Assembly (NCBI GenBank): GCA_018241325.1
Contig: JAFEEB010000030.1
Coordinates: 1-64,000, forward strand
DNA from: Pseudomonadota bacterium
GTDB taxonomy: Bacteria; Pseudomonadota; Gammaproteobacteria; Burkholderiales; Burkholderiaceae_C
DNA length: 64,000 nt
Direction of reading: 5' to 3'
Every line of letters begins with the position of its first letter. The stretch's first letter is position 1. The notes under the pieces are model-generated. The model did not search any database. It saw only the letters and a program-made list of their open reading frames with translations, and was not told the origin of the DNA. Below are positions 46,520-55,702 of this stretch, piece after piece. The translations under genes were made by a program, and so were the position numbers.

Positions 46520-46888
46520 GTGCGCCGCCTTCGTCTCAACTGCTGGATCGGGTTGCTGCTCGCCTGCATGATGGGCGCGCAGTGGCTGGCGCTGGCGCAC
46601 GGCGTGCTGCATGCGCGCGGTCTGGCGTCGGTGGCGCCGGTGGCGGTCGTGGACACCGGGAGCCCGGCGCGTGCCGGCTGGATCGAGCGCCTGCTCGGCC
46701 GCCACGACGACTCCGGCACCTGCAAGCTGTACGACCAGTCGGCCGGCGGCGATCACGCCCCCGCCGTGGCTGTGGCCGACCTGCCGGCCTTGGGCGCACC
46801 CAGCCCGGCACCCCGCTGGGTGCAACGCGCCTGGGCGGCGCGTCTGGTGCCGCATTTCAGCGCGCGCGCGCCGCCGCTGGCCGCCTGA
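46520..46888 (+). CDS. DUF2946-like small membrane/secreted protein
   Basis: A 122-aa protein starting at a GTG (46520), or from ATG 46568. The first 30 residues are hydrophobic (WIGLLLACMMGAQWLALAHG). After this come a few His and Cys residues in a pattern HGVLHARG ... TCKLYDQSAGGDHAP, which suggests metal binding. The pattern resembles the DUF2946 proteins found before TonB receptors; the match is weak and from memory. It precedes the TonB receptor at 47065 by 176 bp on the same strand. Confidence 0.5.
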   Translation: MRRLRLNCWIGLLLACMMGAQWLALAHGVLHARGLASVAPVAVVDTGSPARAGWIERLLGRHDDSGTCKLYDQSAGGDHAPAVAVADLPALGAPSPAPRWVQRAWAARLVPHFSARAPPLAA

Positions 46889-47064
46889 TCTCGTCTCACC
46901 CCTGAACCCGGCGCGCCGCCCTGCGGCAGCTTGCGGCCGTCCTGGCGCTTTTGGCCGCCACCGACGGCGCCGTCGCCGTGCCCGCGCAAGTCCCCTGCGG
47001 TTTTGGCGCCGGCTGCACACGCGCAGCCGGCTCGGCCGCCCACCCGAACCTGGTCTTTTCAATC

Positions 47065-49155
47065 ATGAAACGCAAAACCCCTCACGCGCGCCCCCGCTGG
47101 CGCACCGCCGCCCTGTGCGGATCGCTGGCGGCCACGCTGGCCACGCTGGACGCCCGCGCCCAGGATGCGGCCCCGCGAACCGATGCCGCGGCAACGCCCT
47201 CCCTGTCCGAAGTCACCGTCACCGGCAACCCGCTGGGTGCCGAGCAGATCGTCACGCCCGCCAGCACGTTGTCGGGCGAGAGCCTGCTGCTGCAACGCGC
47301 GGCCACGCTGGGCGATACCTTGCAGGAGTTGCCGGGTGTGTTCAGCTCCTACTTCGGCCCCAACGCCGGGCGGCCGGCGATCCGCGGGCTGGACGGCGAC
47401 CGCGTGCGCATCCTGCAAAACGGCGGCGCCAGCTTTGACGCCTCGTCGCTCAGCTACGACCACAACACGCCGGTCGATCCGCTCACCATCGAGCGCGTCG
47501 AGGTGCTGCGCGGCCCGGCCGCGCTGCTGTATGGCGGCAGCGCCCAGGGCGGCGTGGTCAACGTGATCGACAACCGCATCCCGCGCGAGCCGGTGGCCGG
47601 CCCCGAGGGCGGCGTCACCGGGCGCGCCGATGCCTCGTACAGCAGCGGCGATGCGCAAAAGGCCGGTGCCGCCTTGATCGAGGGGGGCAACGACCGCTAC
47701 GCGCTGCACGTCGATGCCTTCACGCGCCACGCCGGCGACACGGCGGTGCCGGTGGCGCTGGAGTGCACACGGCCCGGCTCGCCCGCGCTGGCCCGGCGCA
47801 TCTGCAACTCGGCCAACCGGGCCTCGGGCGGCGCCGTGGGCGGCACGGCCTTTTTCGACCGCGGCTATCTGGGCGCCTCGCTGGCCGGCTACCGCAGCGA
47901 CTACGGCACCGTGGCCGAGGACGACGTCACCATCGGCATGCGCTCCACCCGCGCCGCGCTGGAAGGCCTGTGGCGCAACCCCGGCGGCCTGATCGAAAGC
48001 GTGCGCGGCCACTTCAGCCACGGCAACTACCGCCACACCGAGTACGAGGGCAGCGAGGCCGGCACGGTGTTCACCAACCGCGGCAGCGAACTGCGGCTGG
48101 AGGCGCGCCACCGCGCCATCGGCAAGCTGCAAGGCGTGTGGGGCCTGCAATGGGAAGGCAATGAATTCTCGGCCCTGGGCGAAGAGGCCTTCGTGCCCAC
48201 CAGCCGCACCCGCACGGCGGCGCTGTTCGCGCAGGAGGAGTTGGGCACCGACTGGGGCAAGCTGACCTTCGGCGCCCGGGCCGAGCAGGTGCGCGTGCGC
48301 TCGCTGGGCAGTGCAGAGACCGACCGCTTTGCCACCGGCACGCAGCGCTTTGCTCCCGGCAGCGGCGCGGTGGGGGCGCTGGTCAATCTCACGCCCGGCT
48401 GGCAGCTCACCGGCAACCTGGCCTACACCCAGCGCGCGCCCAAGGACTACGAGCTGTTCGCCAATGGCCCGCACCTGGCCACCGGCACTTGGGAGCAGGG
48501 CAACCCGGGCCTGGGGCTGGAAAAGTCCACCAGCCTCGATGTCGGCGTGAAATGGAAGGAGGGCGCGCACCGCTTTGCCCTCACCGCCTTCGCCAGCCGC
48601 TACGGCAACTACATCGGCCTGCTGCCCACGGGCGCCACGCGCGGCGAGGGCGACTTGCCCGAATACGCCTTCACCGGCGCCAAGGCGCGCTTTGCCGGGC
48701 TGGAGGCCAGCGGCACGCTGCGCCTGCTGGGGCAGCAGGGCGTGTGGCGCGGCGGGGAGGGCGCTTCGGTGCTCGATCTCGATCTGCGCGCTGACCTGGT
48801 GCGCGCCACCAACACCAGCACCGGCCAGCCGCTGCCGCTGATCGCTCCGGCGCGCGTGGGCGCCACGCTGCGCTGGTCCGAGGGGCCCTGGGGCGTGCGC
48901 GTTGGCTTCGATCACAGCATGGCGCAGCACCGCGTGCCCGAAGGCAGCCGCATCACCGCCGGCTACACGCTGTGGAACGCCTCCGTCACCTGGCGCCAGA
49001 AGCTGGGCCGCACGCAGCTGCAGTGGTACGCACGGGTGGACAACCTGAGCAACCGCCTGGCCTACAGCGCCACGTCGATCCTGACGCAAAGCGCCTTCGG
49101 GCGTGCGCCGTTGCCGGGGCGCAGCCTGCGGGTGGGGGTGCAGGCGACGTTCTGA
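47065..49155 (+). CDS. TonB-dependent outer-membrane receptor, ZnuD-like
   Basis: An outer-membrane receptor of 696 aa for import of a scarce nutrient. The signal peptide ends at LDARAQ. The plug domain (about 45-165) has SEVTVTGNPLG, RGLDGDRVRILQNGG and PLTIERVEVLRGPAALLYGG. The rest is a 22-strand barrel ending in VGVQATF. The plug resembles zinc/heme-type receptors of the ZnuD group, and an extracellular loop has two cysteines in ECTRPGS...RICNSAN. The DUF2946-like protein upstream and the CopD-like protein downstream favour a metal substrate, but this remains unproven. Confidence 0.88.
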   Translation: MKRKTPHARPRWRTAALCGSLAATLATLDARAQDAAPRTDAAATPSLSEVTVTGNPLGAEQIVTPASTLSGESLLLQRAATLGDTLQELPGVFSSYFGPNAGRPAIRGLDGDRVRILQNGGASFDASSLSYDHNTPVDPLTIERVEVLRGPAALLYGGSAQGGVVNVIDNRIPREPVAGPEGGVTGRADASYSSGDAQKAGAALIEGGNDRYALHVDAFTRHAGDTAVPVALECTRPGSPALARRICNSANRASGGAVGGTAFFDRGYLGASLAGYRSDYGTVAEDDVTIGMRSTRAALEGLWRNPGGLIESVRGHFSHGNYRHTEYEGSEAGTVFTNRGSELRLEARHRAIGKLQGVWGLQWEGNEFSALGEEAFVPTSRTRTAALFAQEELGTDWGKLTFGARAEQVRVRSLGSAETDRFATGTQRFAPGSGAVGALVNLTPGWQLTGNLAYTQRAPKDYELFANGPHLATGTWEQGNPGLGLEKSTSLDVGVKWKEGAHRFALTAFASRYGNYIGLLPTGATRGEGDLPEYAFTGAKARFAGLEASGTLRLLGQQGVWRGGEGASVLDLDLRADLVRATNTSTGQPLPLIAPARVGATLRWSEGPWGVRVGFDHSMAQHRVPEGSRITAGYTLWNASVTWRQKLGRTQLQWYARVDNLSNRLAYSATSILTQSAFGRAPLPGRSLRVGVQATF

Positions 49156-49230
49156 GCGATGTCTTGCGCGGCGTTCAGAGCGCACTGGGCATCCCGGATA
49201 ATCGGACCGGCCTTTTTGCCGATCCGATGC

Positions 49231-49671
49231 ATGTACGCGGTCATCCTTTTTCTGCACGTTCTGGGCGCCACCATCTGGGTTGGGGGCCACTTGGTGCTGG
49301 CCGTGTGCTGGCTGCCGGGCATCCTGCGCGATCGCGCGCCCGCGCCACTGCTGGCGTTCGAGCAGCGCTTCGAGCGCCTGGGCATGTCGGCGCTGGCGCT
49401 GCAGGTGGTCACGGGGCTGTGGATGGCCCACCAGGTGGTGCCCGACGTGGGCCAGTGGCTGCACCCGCAGTCCCCGTTGGCGCATGTCATTGCGCTCAAG
49501 CTGGGCCTGCTGCTGGCCACCGCCGCGGTGGCCGTGCATGCGCGGCTGCGCGTGCTGCCGCGGCTGACGCCCGCCACGCTGCCTTTGATGGCCGGCCATG
49601 TGCTGGCGGTGACGGCGCTGGGCGTGGCTTTTGTCGCCGCGGGCGTCGCGTTGCGCTTTGGCGGCTTCTGA
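49231..49671 (+). CDS. CopD-like integral membrane protein
   Basis: A small membrane protein of 146 aa with four hydrophobic helices (about 3-25, 55-75, 88-105, 122-142). The first helix has LHVLGATIWVGGHLVL, the histidine pattern found in CopD/YebZ-type copper proteins. ATG 49231 is preferred to 49159, which would add a non-hydrophobic leader. It is 75 bp after the TonB receptor and just before the unknown gene at 49676. Copper transfer or sensing is possible but not shown. Confidence 0.65.
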   Translation: MYAVILFLHVLGATIWVGGHLVLAVCWLPGILRDRAPAPLLAFEQRFERLGMSALALQVVTGLWMAHQVVPDVGQWLHPQSPLAHVIALKLGLLLATAAVAVHARLRVLPRLTPATLPLMAGHVLAVTALGVAFVAAGVALRFGGF

Positions 49672-49675
49672 TGCG

Positions 49676-51532
49676 ATGGCGCGCGGCGTGAATGCCGATA
49701 CGACCGGCCGGGGCGTGCGCTGGGCGTGCGGCGCCCTGGCGCTGGCGATCGTGCTGGCGCTGGCCGCGTTTTCGATCGCGCTGTGGCGCGGCGGCGATCG
49801 CGCCTTGTTGCTCGCGCCGGCGATCGGTGGCTTGAGCGACTGCCTGGACATGGCCGAACCGAGTGCGCCGCTGGAGGCGGCCTGCAGCGGCGCGCAAGGC
49901 TCGGCCGCTGCGCGGGTGCAGGGCATTCTGTCGGCGCTGGGCCCACGCCAGAGCCCCGACGGGCGCCTGCAGGTGGGCTACACCCTGGTGGTGCCGCTGC
50001 TCAACCTGTTTCGCCCCGATGCGCAGGCGGACGGCGGCTGGGCCGTCGATGCCACGGCGCTGCAGCGCATCGCGCGCACCGTGCAGGACGTGGATCGGCC
50101 GGTGGTGCTGTATCTGTTTTCATCGCATTTCTCGGAGCACGCGCCGATTGAGCCCGTGCTGGCGCGCGACGCGGCCAACCTGGCGCAGACGCCGCAGGGG
50201 CCGCTGCCCGTGGACCAGTACCTGGGCGCGCCCATGTACCCCTGGAGCGTGGCGCGCATGGACAACGCCATCACCCGGCGGCGCGACGAGGCCATGCGCG
50301 CCGTGAGCGGCGCGTTGTGCCAGTTGCCCGCGGCAACGCGCCAGCGCCTGGTGGGCATCAACCTGCTGGGCGAGACGCACCAGCTCTACCCCGATTTCGA
50401 GACCGGGATGGGCACCGACCGGCCCTACGTCGTCACCGACTATTCGGCCACCTCCCGCGCCGGCTTTGCCGCCGCGCTGCGCCAGCGCTTTGGCACGGTG
50501 GCCGCGCTCAATGCCTATCTGGGCTCCAGCTTCGCCGACTTTGCCGCGGTGCAGCCGCCCTCGCGCGACATCCGCCACGAGCGGCTGGACAACTTCTGGC
50601 AGCACATCGACGATGCCGCCGCCGGCCGCGTGGCGGTGAGCGGCTGGGTGCACGACGGCGCGCAGCCCGCGGGCCAGCCGTCCTGGGTGCGCATCTACCT
50701 GGACGGCCAGTGGGTGGGCCGCGTGCAGGCGCGCTTCGTGCGGCAGGACGTTGCCCAGGCGCGCCCCGAGCTGGGCACGGCCCGGCTGGGCTGGCGCCAT
50801 GACCTGCGCTTTGCCGACTGGCCCCCGGGGCGCCACCGCCTGGACGTGGCGCTGGAAGGCGCTCATGGCCGCCTGCAGCACCTGGGCACGCGCCACGTCA
50901 ACGTCATGGGGCGCGACCAGCGACCGCCTGCGGCGCTGCCCATGCGCATGGCGCTGCCGCCCATGGCGCCGGTGTCGCCGCAGGTGGCCTTCTGGATCGA
51001 CGCACCAGCGGACGAACGCGCGCTGTTCTACAACCCGCTGGTGCCGCTGTGGGACGACTTTCGCGCCCGCCAGGTGGTGGCGTATCTGGAGCACTTCGAC
51101 CGCCTGCTGGCCTCCACCTGCCTGGCCGACGTGCCGCGCCGCACGCAGCAAATTTACCCCGCCGAAAAAGCCGGCTGGGACGCCAGCCGCTTTGCCGCCG
51201 GCCTGTCGCTGCTGCCCTTTGGCCAAGTGCATCTGGGCATCAACCTGTATGGCGAGGCCACCGATGACGCCACGTTCTTCGAGTGGCTGGCCCGCTCGCG
51301 CCAGCCCGGCTACAGCGTGACCGAGTTTCATCCGCTGCGGGGCTTGAACGCGCAGGAGTTGGGCGCCGTGTTCGAGGATCACCGCCGCCACGGCGCGCGC
51401 GCGCTGTCGTTCTTTTTGCACCCCGTGGCGCCGGGGCAGGAGCCGGCCAACCCATTTGCTTTTGATCCGGGCAACCCGCGATACGGCTCAGACCAGCTCT
51501 ATCAGTCCGTGCGCGAGTTGCTGCGGCGCTGA
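49676..51532 (+). CDS. Membrane-anchored protein of unknown function
   Basis: A protein of 618 aa with one N-terminal hydrophobic segment (about 17-37) and no lipobox, so it is probably anchored in the inner membrane and faces the periplasm. Residues 60-300 and 420-610 have conserved aromatic-rich patterns (VVPLLNLF, LYLFSSHFSEH, GINLLGETHQLYPDFE, GINLYGEA) that resemble a glycoside-hydrolase-like barrel, with acidic residues Glu and Asp in strand ends. Residues 305-405 form a beta-sandwich domain with the repeated style VSGWVHDG ... IYLDGQWVGRV ... PPGRHRLDVAL. I cannot name a substrate. The start overlaps nothing and follows the CopD-like gene by 4 bp. Confidence 0.75.
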   Translation: MARGVNADTTGRGVRWACGALALAIVLALAAFSIALWRGGDRALLLAPAIGGLSDCLDMAEPSAPLEAACSGAQGSAAARVQGILSALGPRQSPDGRLQVGYTLVVPLLNLFRPDAQADGGWAVDATALQRIARTVQDVDRPVVLYLFSSHFSEHAPIEPVLARDAANLAQTPQGPLPVDQYLGAPMYPWSVARMDNAITRRRDEAMRAVSGALCQLPAATRQRLVGINLLGETHQLYPDFETGMGTDRPYVVTDYSATSRAGFAAALRQRFGTVAALNAYLGSSFADFAAVQPPSRDIRHERLDNFWQHIDDAAAGRVAVSGWVHDGAQPAGQPSWVRIYLDGQWVGRVQARFVRQDVAQARPELGTARLGWRHDLRFADWPPGRHRLDVALEGAHGRLQHLGTRHVNVMGRDQRPPAALPMRMALPPMAPVSPQVAFWIDAPADERALFYNPLVPLWDDFRARQVVAYLEHFDRLLASTCLADVPRRTQQIYPAEKAGWDASRFAAGLSLLPFGQVHLGINLYGEATDDATFFEWLARSRQPGYSVTEFHPLRGLNAQELGAVFEDHRRHGARALSFFLHPVAPGQEPANPFAFDPGNPRYGSDQLYQSVRELLRR

Positions 51533-51660
51533 CGCACTCCTTACCCCTTTGGGGAACGCAGGGATGGGGGCAACGGCACATCCGACCCGGCATCGCCCGA
51601 TCCATCGCCGCCGGCCCCCACCCCAACCCTCCCCCAGAGGGGGAGGGGCCAGGATGTCCC
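51533..51660. repeat. GC-rich hairpin repeat between convergent genes
   Basis: This 128-bp gap between the unknown gene and upp contains CCTTTGGGG and a hairpin CCTCCCCC/GGGGGAGG at 51628-51646. The blocks resemble the CCCTCGCCCCTTTGGGGAGAGGG family found in the purD-hemF gap. It may end both convergent transcripts, although it has no long T-run. Confidence 0.5.
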
Positions 51661-52305
51661 TTACTTCGTGCCAAAGATCCGGTCGCCGGCGTCGCCCAGG
51701 CCCGGCAGGATGTAGCCGTGGTCGTTGAGCTGGCGGTCGATCGCGGCGGTGTAGATGGGCACGTCGGGGTGCGACTTTTGCAAGGTGGCAACGCCTTCGG
51801 GCGCCGCCAGCAGGCACAGAAACTTGATGGAGCGCGGCGCGCAGGTCTTGATGCGCTCGATGGCGGCTGCCGCCGAGTGGCCGGTGGCCAGCATCGGGTC
51901 CACCACCACGACGTCGCGCTCGGCCATGTCGGCGGGCATCTTGAAGTAGTACTCCACCGCCTGCAGCGTCTTGGGGTCGCGGTACAGGCCCACGGTGCCC
52001 ACGCGGGCGTTGGGCACCACGCGCAGCAGGCCGTCGAGCATGCCGTTGCCGGCGCGCAGGATCGAGGCGAAGACCAGCTTCTTGCCGTCGATCATGGGGC
52101 TTTGCATGGTCTCCAGCGGCGTCTCGATCTGCACCAGGTGGGTGGGCATGTCGCGCGTCACCTCGTAGGCCATCAGCATCGCCAGCTCGCCCAGCAGGGT
52201 GCGAAAGCTGGTGCTGCTGGCCTGCTTGTTGCGCATCAGCGTCAGCTTGTGCTGCACCAGCGGGTGGGTGATGAGGTGGACCTGGGCGATGGGGGCGGAT
52301 GGCAT
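51661..52305 (-). CDS. upp: Uracil phosphoribosyltransferase
   Basis: It salvages uracil to UMP using PRPP. It has 214 aa. Conserved parts are the N-terminal [31 protein letters not shown], the [12 protein letters not shown] loop, the PRPP site [13 protein letters not shown] and the C-terminal uracil-binding [17 protein letters not shown]. No uracil permease is adjacent. It is divergent from the livK operon. Confidence 0.97.
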   Translation of the reverse strand: MPSAPIAQVHLITHPLVQHKLTLMRNKQASSTSFRTLLGELAMLMAYEVTRDMPTHLVQIETPLETMQSPMIDGKKLVFASILRAGNGMLDGLLRVVPNARVGTVGLYRDPKTLQAVEYYFKMPADMAERDVVVVDPMLATGHSAAAAIERIKTCAPRSIKFLCLLAAPEGVATLQKSHPDVPIYTAAIDRQLNDHGYILPGLGDAGDRIFGTK

Positions 52306-52624
52306 GAGGGCGATTTTAGGCAGCCCGCGGCGGTGGCACGGACCACAGCAAGCCAGCGCATCGAGCGGCGTCGGCGCGAACCCGGGTGGGGCGCCCCACT
52401 ACGGCGACCGAAGCCCGACGCGGCCAGCCCCACCAGCGAGTACGTGCGAGTGCGACAGGGTCTTTCGCCTCGCCCATCGTCGGCGTCGGGGAATGCTGGA
52501 ATACTTGCGTGGACTCAGACCCGCTGGCGCAATGCGCAAGAGGGTGCGACCGCCTCGTGGGCTGGTAGTCGCTGGCGCCTCTGTTCATCATCAACCGTCG
52601 CTTGCAACGACAGAGGGGATTCAC
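52306..52624. promoter_or_regulatory. Intergenic region between upp and livK
   Basis: This 319-bp gap between divergent genes holds the promoters of upp and the branched-chain transporter operon. AGAGGGG lies eight bases before the livK start. I see no tRNA, strong hairpin or coding segment, and no clear -10/-35 pair stands out in this GC-rich stretch. Confidence 0.5.
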
Positions 52625-53794
52625 ATGAACGGAACCATGCTCTCCATGACCCACGCCAGGTGGCTTCTGCGCGGCGGTGCGCTGGCCCTTGCTGCCGCGT
52701 CGCTGGGCGCTTACGCCGCCGAGCCGCTGAAGATCGGCGTGCAGGCGCCGATCACCGGCCAGTACGCCAACGAGGGACAGGGCATCGCCGATGCGGTCAA
52801 GCTGCTGGTCAAGCAACAGAACGCCAAGGGCGGCTTGCTTGGCCACATGCTCGAGGTGAAGGTGTGCGACGACCAAGGCCAGGCCGCACCCGCGGCGATC
52901 TGCGCGCGCCAGCTGGTGAATGACGGCGTGCTCGCCGTCATCGGCTCCTACACCAGTGGCGCCGCCCTGGCGGCCGAGCCGCTGTACGCGCGCGCCAACG
53001 TGATCCAGAGCTCCGACGGCACCAGCGACGAGCTCACGTCCAAGGGTTTCAAGACCTTCTTCCGCAATGCGCCGCCGAACAGTTCCGAAGCCGTCTTCAC
53101 GGCGCAGTTCCTGAAAGCCAAGGGCCTGCAGCGCATCGCGGTCGTGACCGATCACTCCAGCTTCGCCACCGGCTTGGCCGACTCGGTGGCGGCGGAGATC
53201 AAGAAAAGCGGCGGCCAGGTGCTCGACAAGGTGTTCATCGACGCCGGCTCGCAGAACTACACCCCGGTGCTGACCAAGCTGAAGTCACTGAATCCGCAGG
53301 TGATCTATTTCTCGGGCTACTACAACGACGGCGGCCTGATCAAGGCACAGATGGCGCAACTGGGCATCACGGCCGCGTTCGTCGGCGGCGACGCGAACCA
53401 GAATGTGGCCTTCGCCAAGATCGCCGGCAAGTCGGCGACCGGCGCCACCATCATCAACGTGCCGGCGCCGGCCGACCTGCCGTATCCGGCGGCCAAGCAG
53501 TTCCTGACCGAGTTCCAACAGGCCTACGGCCACGAGCCGCCGAGCATCTTCACCCTGACCAATGCCGACGGCCTGCGCGCCATCATCGCCACGGCCGAGC
53601 GCGTCAAGAGCGTGAAGCCGGACGTGCTGATTCCCGCCCTGCACCAGCTGAAGGACTTTCAAGGGCTGACGGGCGAGTTCTCCTGGGACGCCAAGGGCGA
53701 GCGCATCGGCAGCCCGTTCGTCGCCTTCGACATCACGGCCGACGGCGGCTACAAGATCGTCTATCCACCGGCGTCGGTGAAGAGCGCCTCCTGA
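52625..53794 (+). CDS. livK: Branched-chain amino-acid ABC transporter substrate-binding protein
   Basis: A periplasmic binding protein of the Leu/Ile/Val family, 389 aa. The signal peptide ends at AYAA (about residue 36), and the mature start EPLKIGVQAPITGQYANEGQG is typical (pieces: PLKIGVQAPITG, YANEGQG). Ligand-site patterns include IGSYTSGAALAA and FSGYYNDGGLI. The start at 52625 has a good ribosome-binding site; the frame is open upstream but is not coding. It is the first gene of an operon with two permeases and two ATPases. The ligand may be an amino acid or a related amide or acid. Confidence 0.93.
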   Translation: MNGTMLSMTHARWLLRGGALALAAASLGAYAAEPLKIGVQAPITGQYANEGQGIADAVKLLVKQQNAKGGLLGHMLEVKVCDDQGQAAPAAICARQLVNDGVLAVIGSYTSGAALAAEPLYARANVIQSSDGTSDELTSKGFKTFFRNAPPNSSEAVFTAQFLKAKGLQRIAVVTDHSSFATGLADSVAAEIKKSGGQVLDKVFIDAGSQNYTPVLTKLKSLNPQVIYFSGYYNDGGLIKAQMAQLGITAAFVGGDANQNVAFAKIAGKSATGATIINVPAPADLPYPAAKQFLTEFQQAYGHEPPSIFTLTNADGLRAIIATAERVKSVKPDVLIPALHQLKDFQGLTGEFSWDAKGERIGSPFVAFDITADGGYKIVYPPASVKSAS

Positions 53795-53816
53795 GCGCGC
53801 CGCCGCGAGGCCGTCG

Positions 53817-54719
53817 ATGGACGTGTTCCTGCAGCAGACCATCAATGGCCTCACCGTGGGCGGCATCTACGCCCTGATCGCGCTGGGCTACACGATGGTC
53901 TACGGCGTGCTGCGCCTGATCAACTTCGCCCATGGCGACCTGAGCGTGCTGGGCGCCTATGTCGGGCTGGTGGTGCTGACGGGCGGCGCCGCGGGCGGCA
54001 GCACGCGCACGCTGTGGGTGGCCCTGGCTTTCATCGTGGCGGTGATCGTGGTCGGTGCCGCCGGAGCCGTGCTCGAATTCACTGCCTACCGGCCGCTGCG
54101 CAAAGCCGACCGGCTGGCCGCCGTGGTGTCGGCGCTGGGCGCGTCGCTGCTGATCGAGAACGGCATCATGCTGATCTGGGGCCCGCAGCTGCGCGTCTTT
54201 CCGCAAGGGCTGCTGCCAGCCGGCCATCTGACGGCGCTGGGAGCGCGCATCGAGTTGCTACAGATCCTGATCATCGGCGGCTCGGCGCTGTTGATGGCGG
54301 CGCTCTACCTGTTCGTGCACCACACGCGCTTCGGCACCGCGATGCGCGCCGCCGCGATTGATCAGGACGCGGCGCGGCTGATGGGCATCAACGTCAACCT
54401 GGTGATCACCAGTGTGTTCATCATCGGTCCGGCGCTGGGCGCGATTGGAGGGCTGTTCATCGGGCTGTACTACCGGCAGGTCTACTTCACGATGGGCTGG
54501 ACCTACGGCCTGAACGCCTTCATCGCCGCCATCCTGGGCGGCATCGGCAACATTCCGGGCGCGATGCTCGGCGGCGTGCTGCTGGGCCTGCTGAATGCCT
54601 ATGCGGCCGGCTTCGTGTCGAGTTCGTGGCAGGGCGCGATCACCTTCGCGCTGCTGATCGCCATCCTGCTGGTGCGTCCCACCGGCCTGCTGGGCGAGCG
54701 CGTGGCGGAGAAGGTATGA
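53817..54719 (+). CDS. livH: Branched-chain amino-acid ABC transporter permease LivH
   Basis: An inner-membrane permease of 300 aa with eight or so helices. It has the N-terminal LQQTINGLTVGGIYALIALGYTMVYG start (cited in part: INGLTVGGIYALIALG) and the EAA-like AAAIDQDAARLMGINV loop that meets the ATPases. The C-terminal NAFIAAILGGIGNIPGAM is normal for LivH. It starts 22 bp after livK, and its stop overlaps livM by ATGA. Confidence 0.94.
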   Translation: MDVFLQQTINGLTVGGIYALIALGYTMVYGVLRLINFAHGDLSVLGAYVGLVVLTGGAAGGSTRTLWVALAFIVAVIVVGAAGAVLEFTAYRPLRKADRLAAVVSALGASLLIENGIMLIWGPQLRVFPQGLLPAGHLTALGARIELLQILIIGGSALLMAALYLFVHHTRFGTAMRAAAIDQDAARLMGINVNLVITSVFIIGPALGAIGGLFIGLYYRQVYFTMGWTYGLNAFIAAILGGIGNIPGAMLGGVLLGLLNAYAAGFVSSSWQGAITFALLIAILLVRPTGLLGERVAEKV

Positions 54720-55702
54720 CCGCGACGCCGCACGCCAGCGCCGCACCGCTGCCAGCCGCCCCGGCGCGCCGCAGGCGCTGGGGCCGCGCGGCGATCACCG
54801 GCGTGGTGCTCTGGCTGATCGGCCTGGGCGTGCCGTTCGCGCTCGACCAGACCTGGGTCTTCATCGCCTCGCTGTTCGCGGTCTACGCCATCGTCGCGCT
54901 GAGCCAGGACATCGTGCTCGGCCGCGCCGGCATGTTCGACATGGGGCACGCCGTGTACTTTGGCGTGGGGGCGTACGTCACCGCCATCCTGAACACCCAG
55001 TTCGGCTGGCCGATCCTGGCCAGTTGGCCGGTCGCGGTGATTGCGGCGACGCTGCTGGGCGCGCTGCTGGCGGCGCCGATCGTGCGCCTGCGCGGCGACT
55101 ACCTGCTGGTGGCGACGATCGGCTTCAACGCCATCTTCGTGCTGGTGCTGAACAACAACGTGGGCGGGCTGACGGGCGGCGCCGACGGGCTGTTCGGCAT
55201 CGGCGCGCCGGCGCTCGGCAACTGGCAGCTGGCCAGCCAGAGCGCCATGTTCTACCTGAACTGGCTGGCGTTCGCGTTCACGCTCTGGCTGATCCTGAAC
55301 CTGGAGCGCTCGCACCTCGGGCGCACGCTGCGCTACCTCAAGCTCGACGAATTGGCGGCCGGCACGCTGGGCGTGAACGCGCGCCGCTACCGGGTGCTGG
55401 CGTTCGCACTCGGCGCCGGCCTGGCCGGGTTTGCCGGCACGCTGTTCGCGGCGCTGATGTCGGCCGTCAGTCCGGGCGCGTTCGTGTTCACGGAGTCGGT
55501 CACCCTGTTCGCGATCGTGCTGGTGGGTGGCCAGGGCTCAATCCCGGGCGTGCTGCTGGGCACGACGCTGATGTTCGTGGTGCCGCAGGTGTTCCGCGGC
55601 TTCGCCGAGTACCGCTACTTCGTCTTCGGCATCGCGATGATCGTGATCATGGTGCTGCGCCCGCAGGGCATCTGGCCACGGCGCGGGAGACCCGGGCCGT
55701 GA
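54716..55702 (+). CDS. livM: Branched-chain amino-acid ABC transporter permease LivM
   Basis: The second permease of the importer, 328 aa. An Ala/Pro/Arg-rich N-terminus of about 22 residues precedes the helices. Typical segments are VALSQDIVLGRAGMFDMGHAVYF (cited here in part), FNAIFVLVLNNN, and the late TLFAIVLVGGQGSIPGVLLG. It overlaps livH at the start and livG at the end, so translation of all three is coupled. Confidence 0.93.
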   Translation: MTATPHASAAPLPAAPARRRRWGRAAITGVVLWLIGLGVPFALDQTWVFIASLFAVYAIVALSQDIVLGRAGMFDMGHAVYFGVGAYVTAILNTQFGWPILASWPVAVIAATLLGALLAAPIVRLRGDYLLVATIGFNAIFVLVLNNNVGGLTGGADGLFGIGAPALGNWQLASQSAMFYLNWLAFAFTLWLILNLERSHLGRTLRYLKLDELAAGTLGVNARRYRVLAFALGAGLAGFAGTLFAALMSAVSPGAFVFTESVTLFAIVLVGGQGSIPGVLLGTTLMFVVPQVFRGFAEYRYFVFGIAMIVIMVLRPQGIWPRRGRPGP

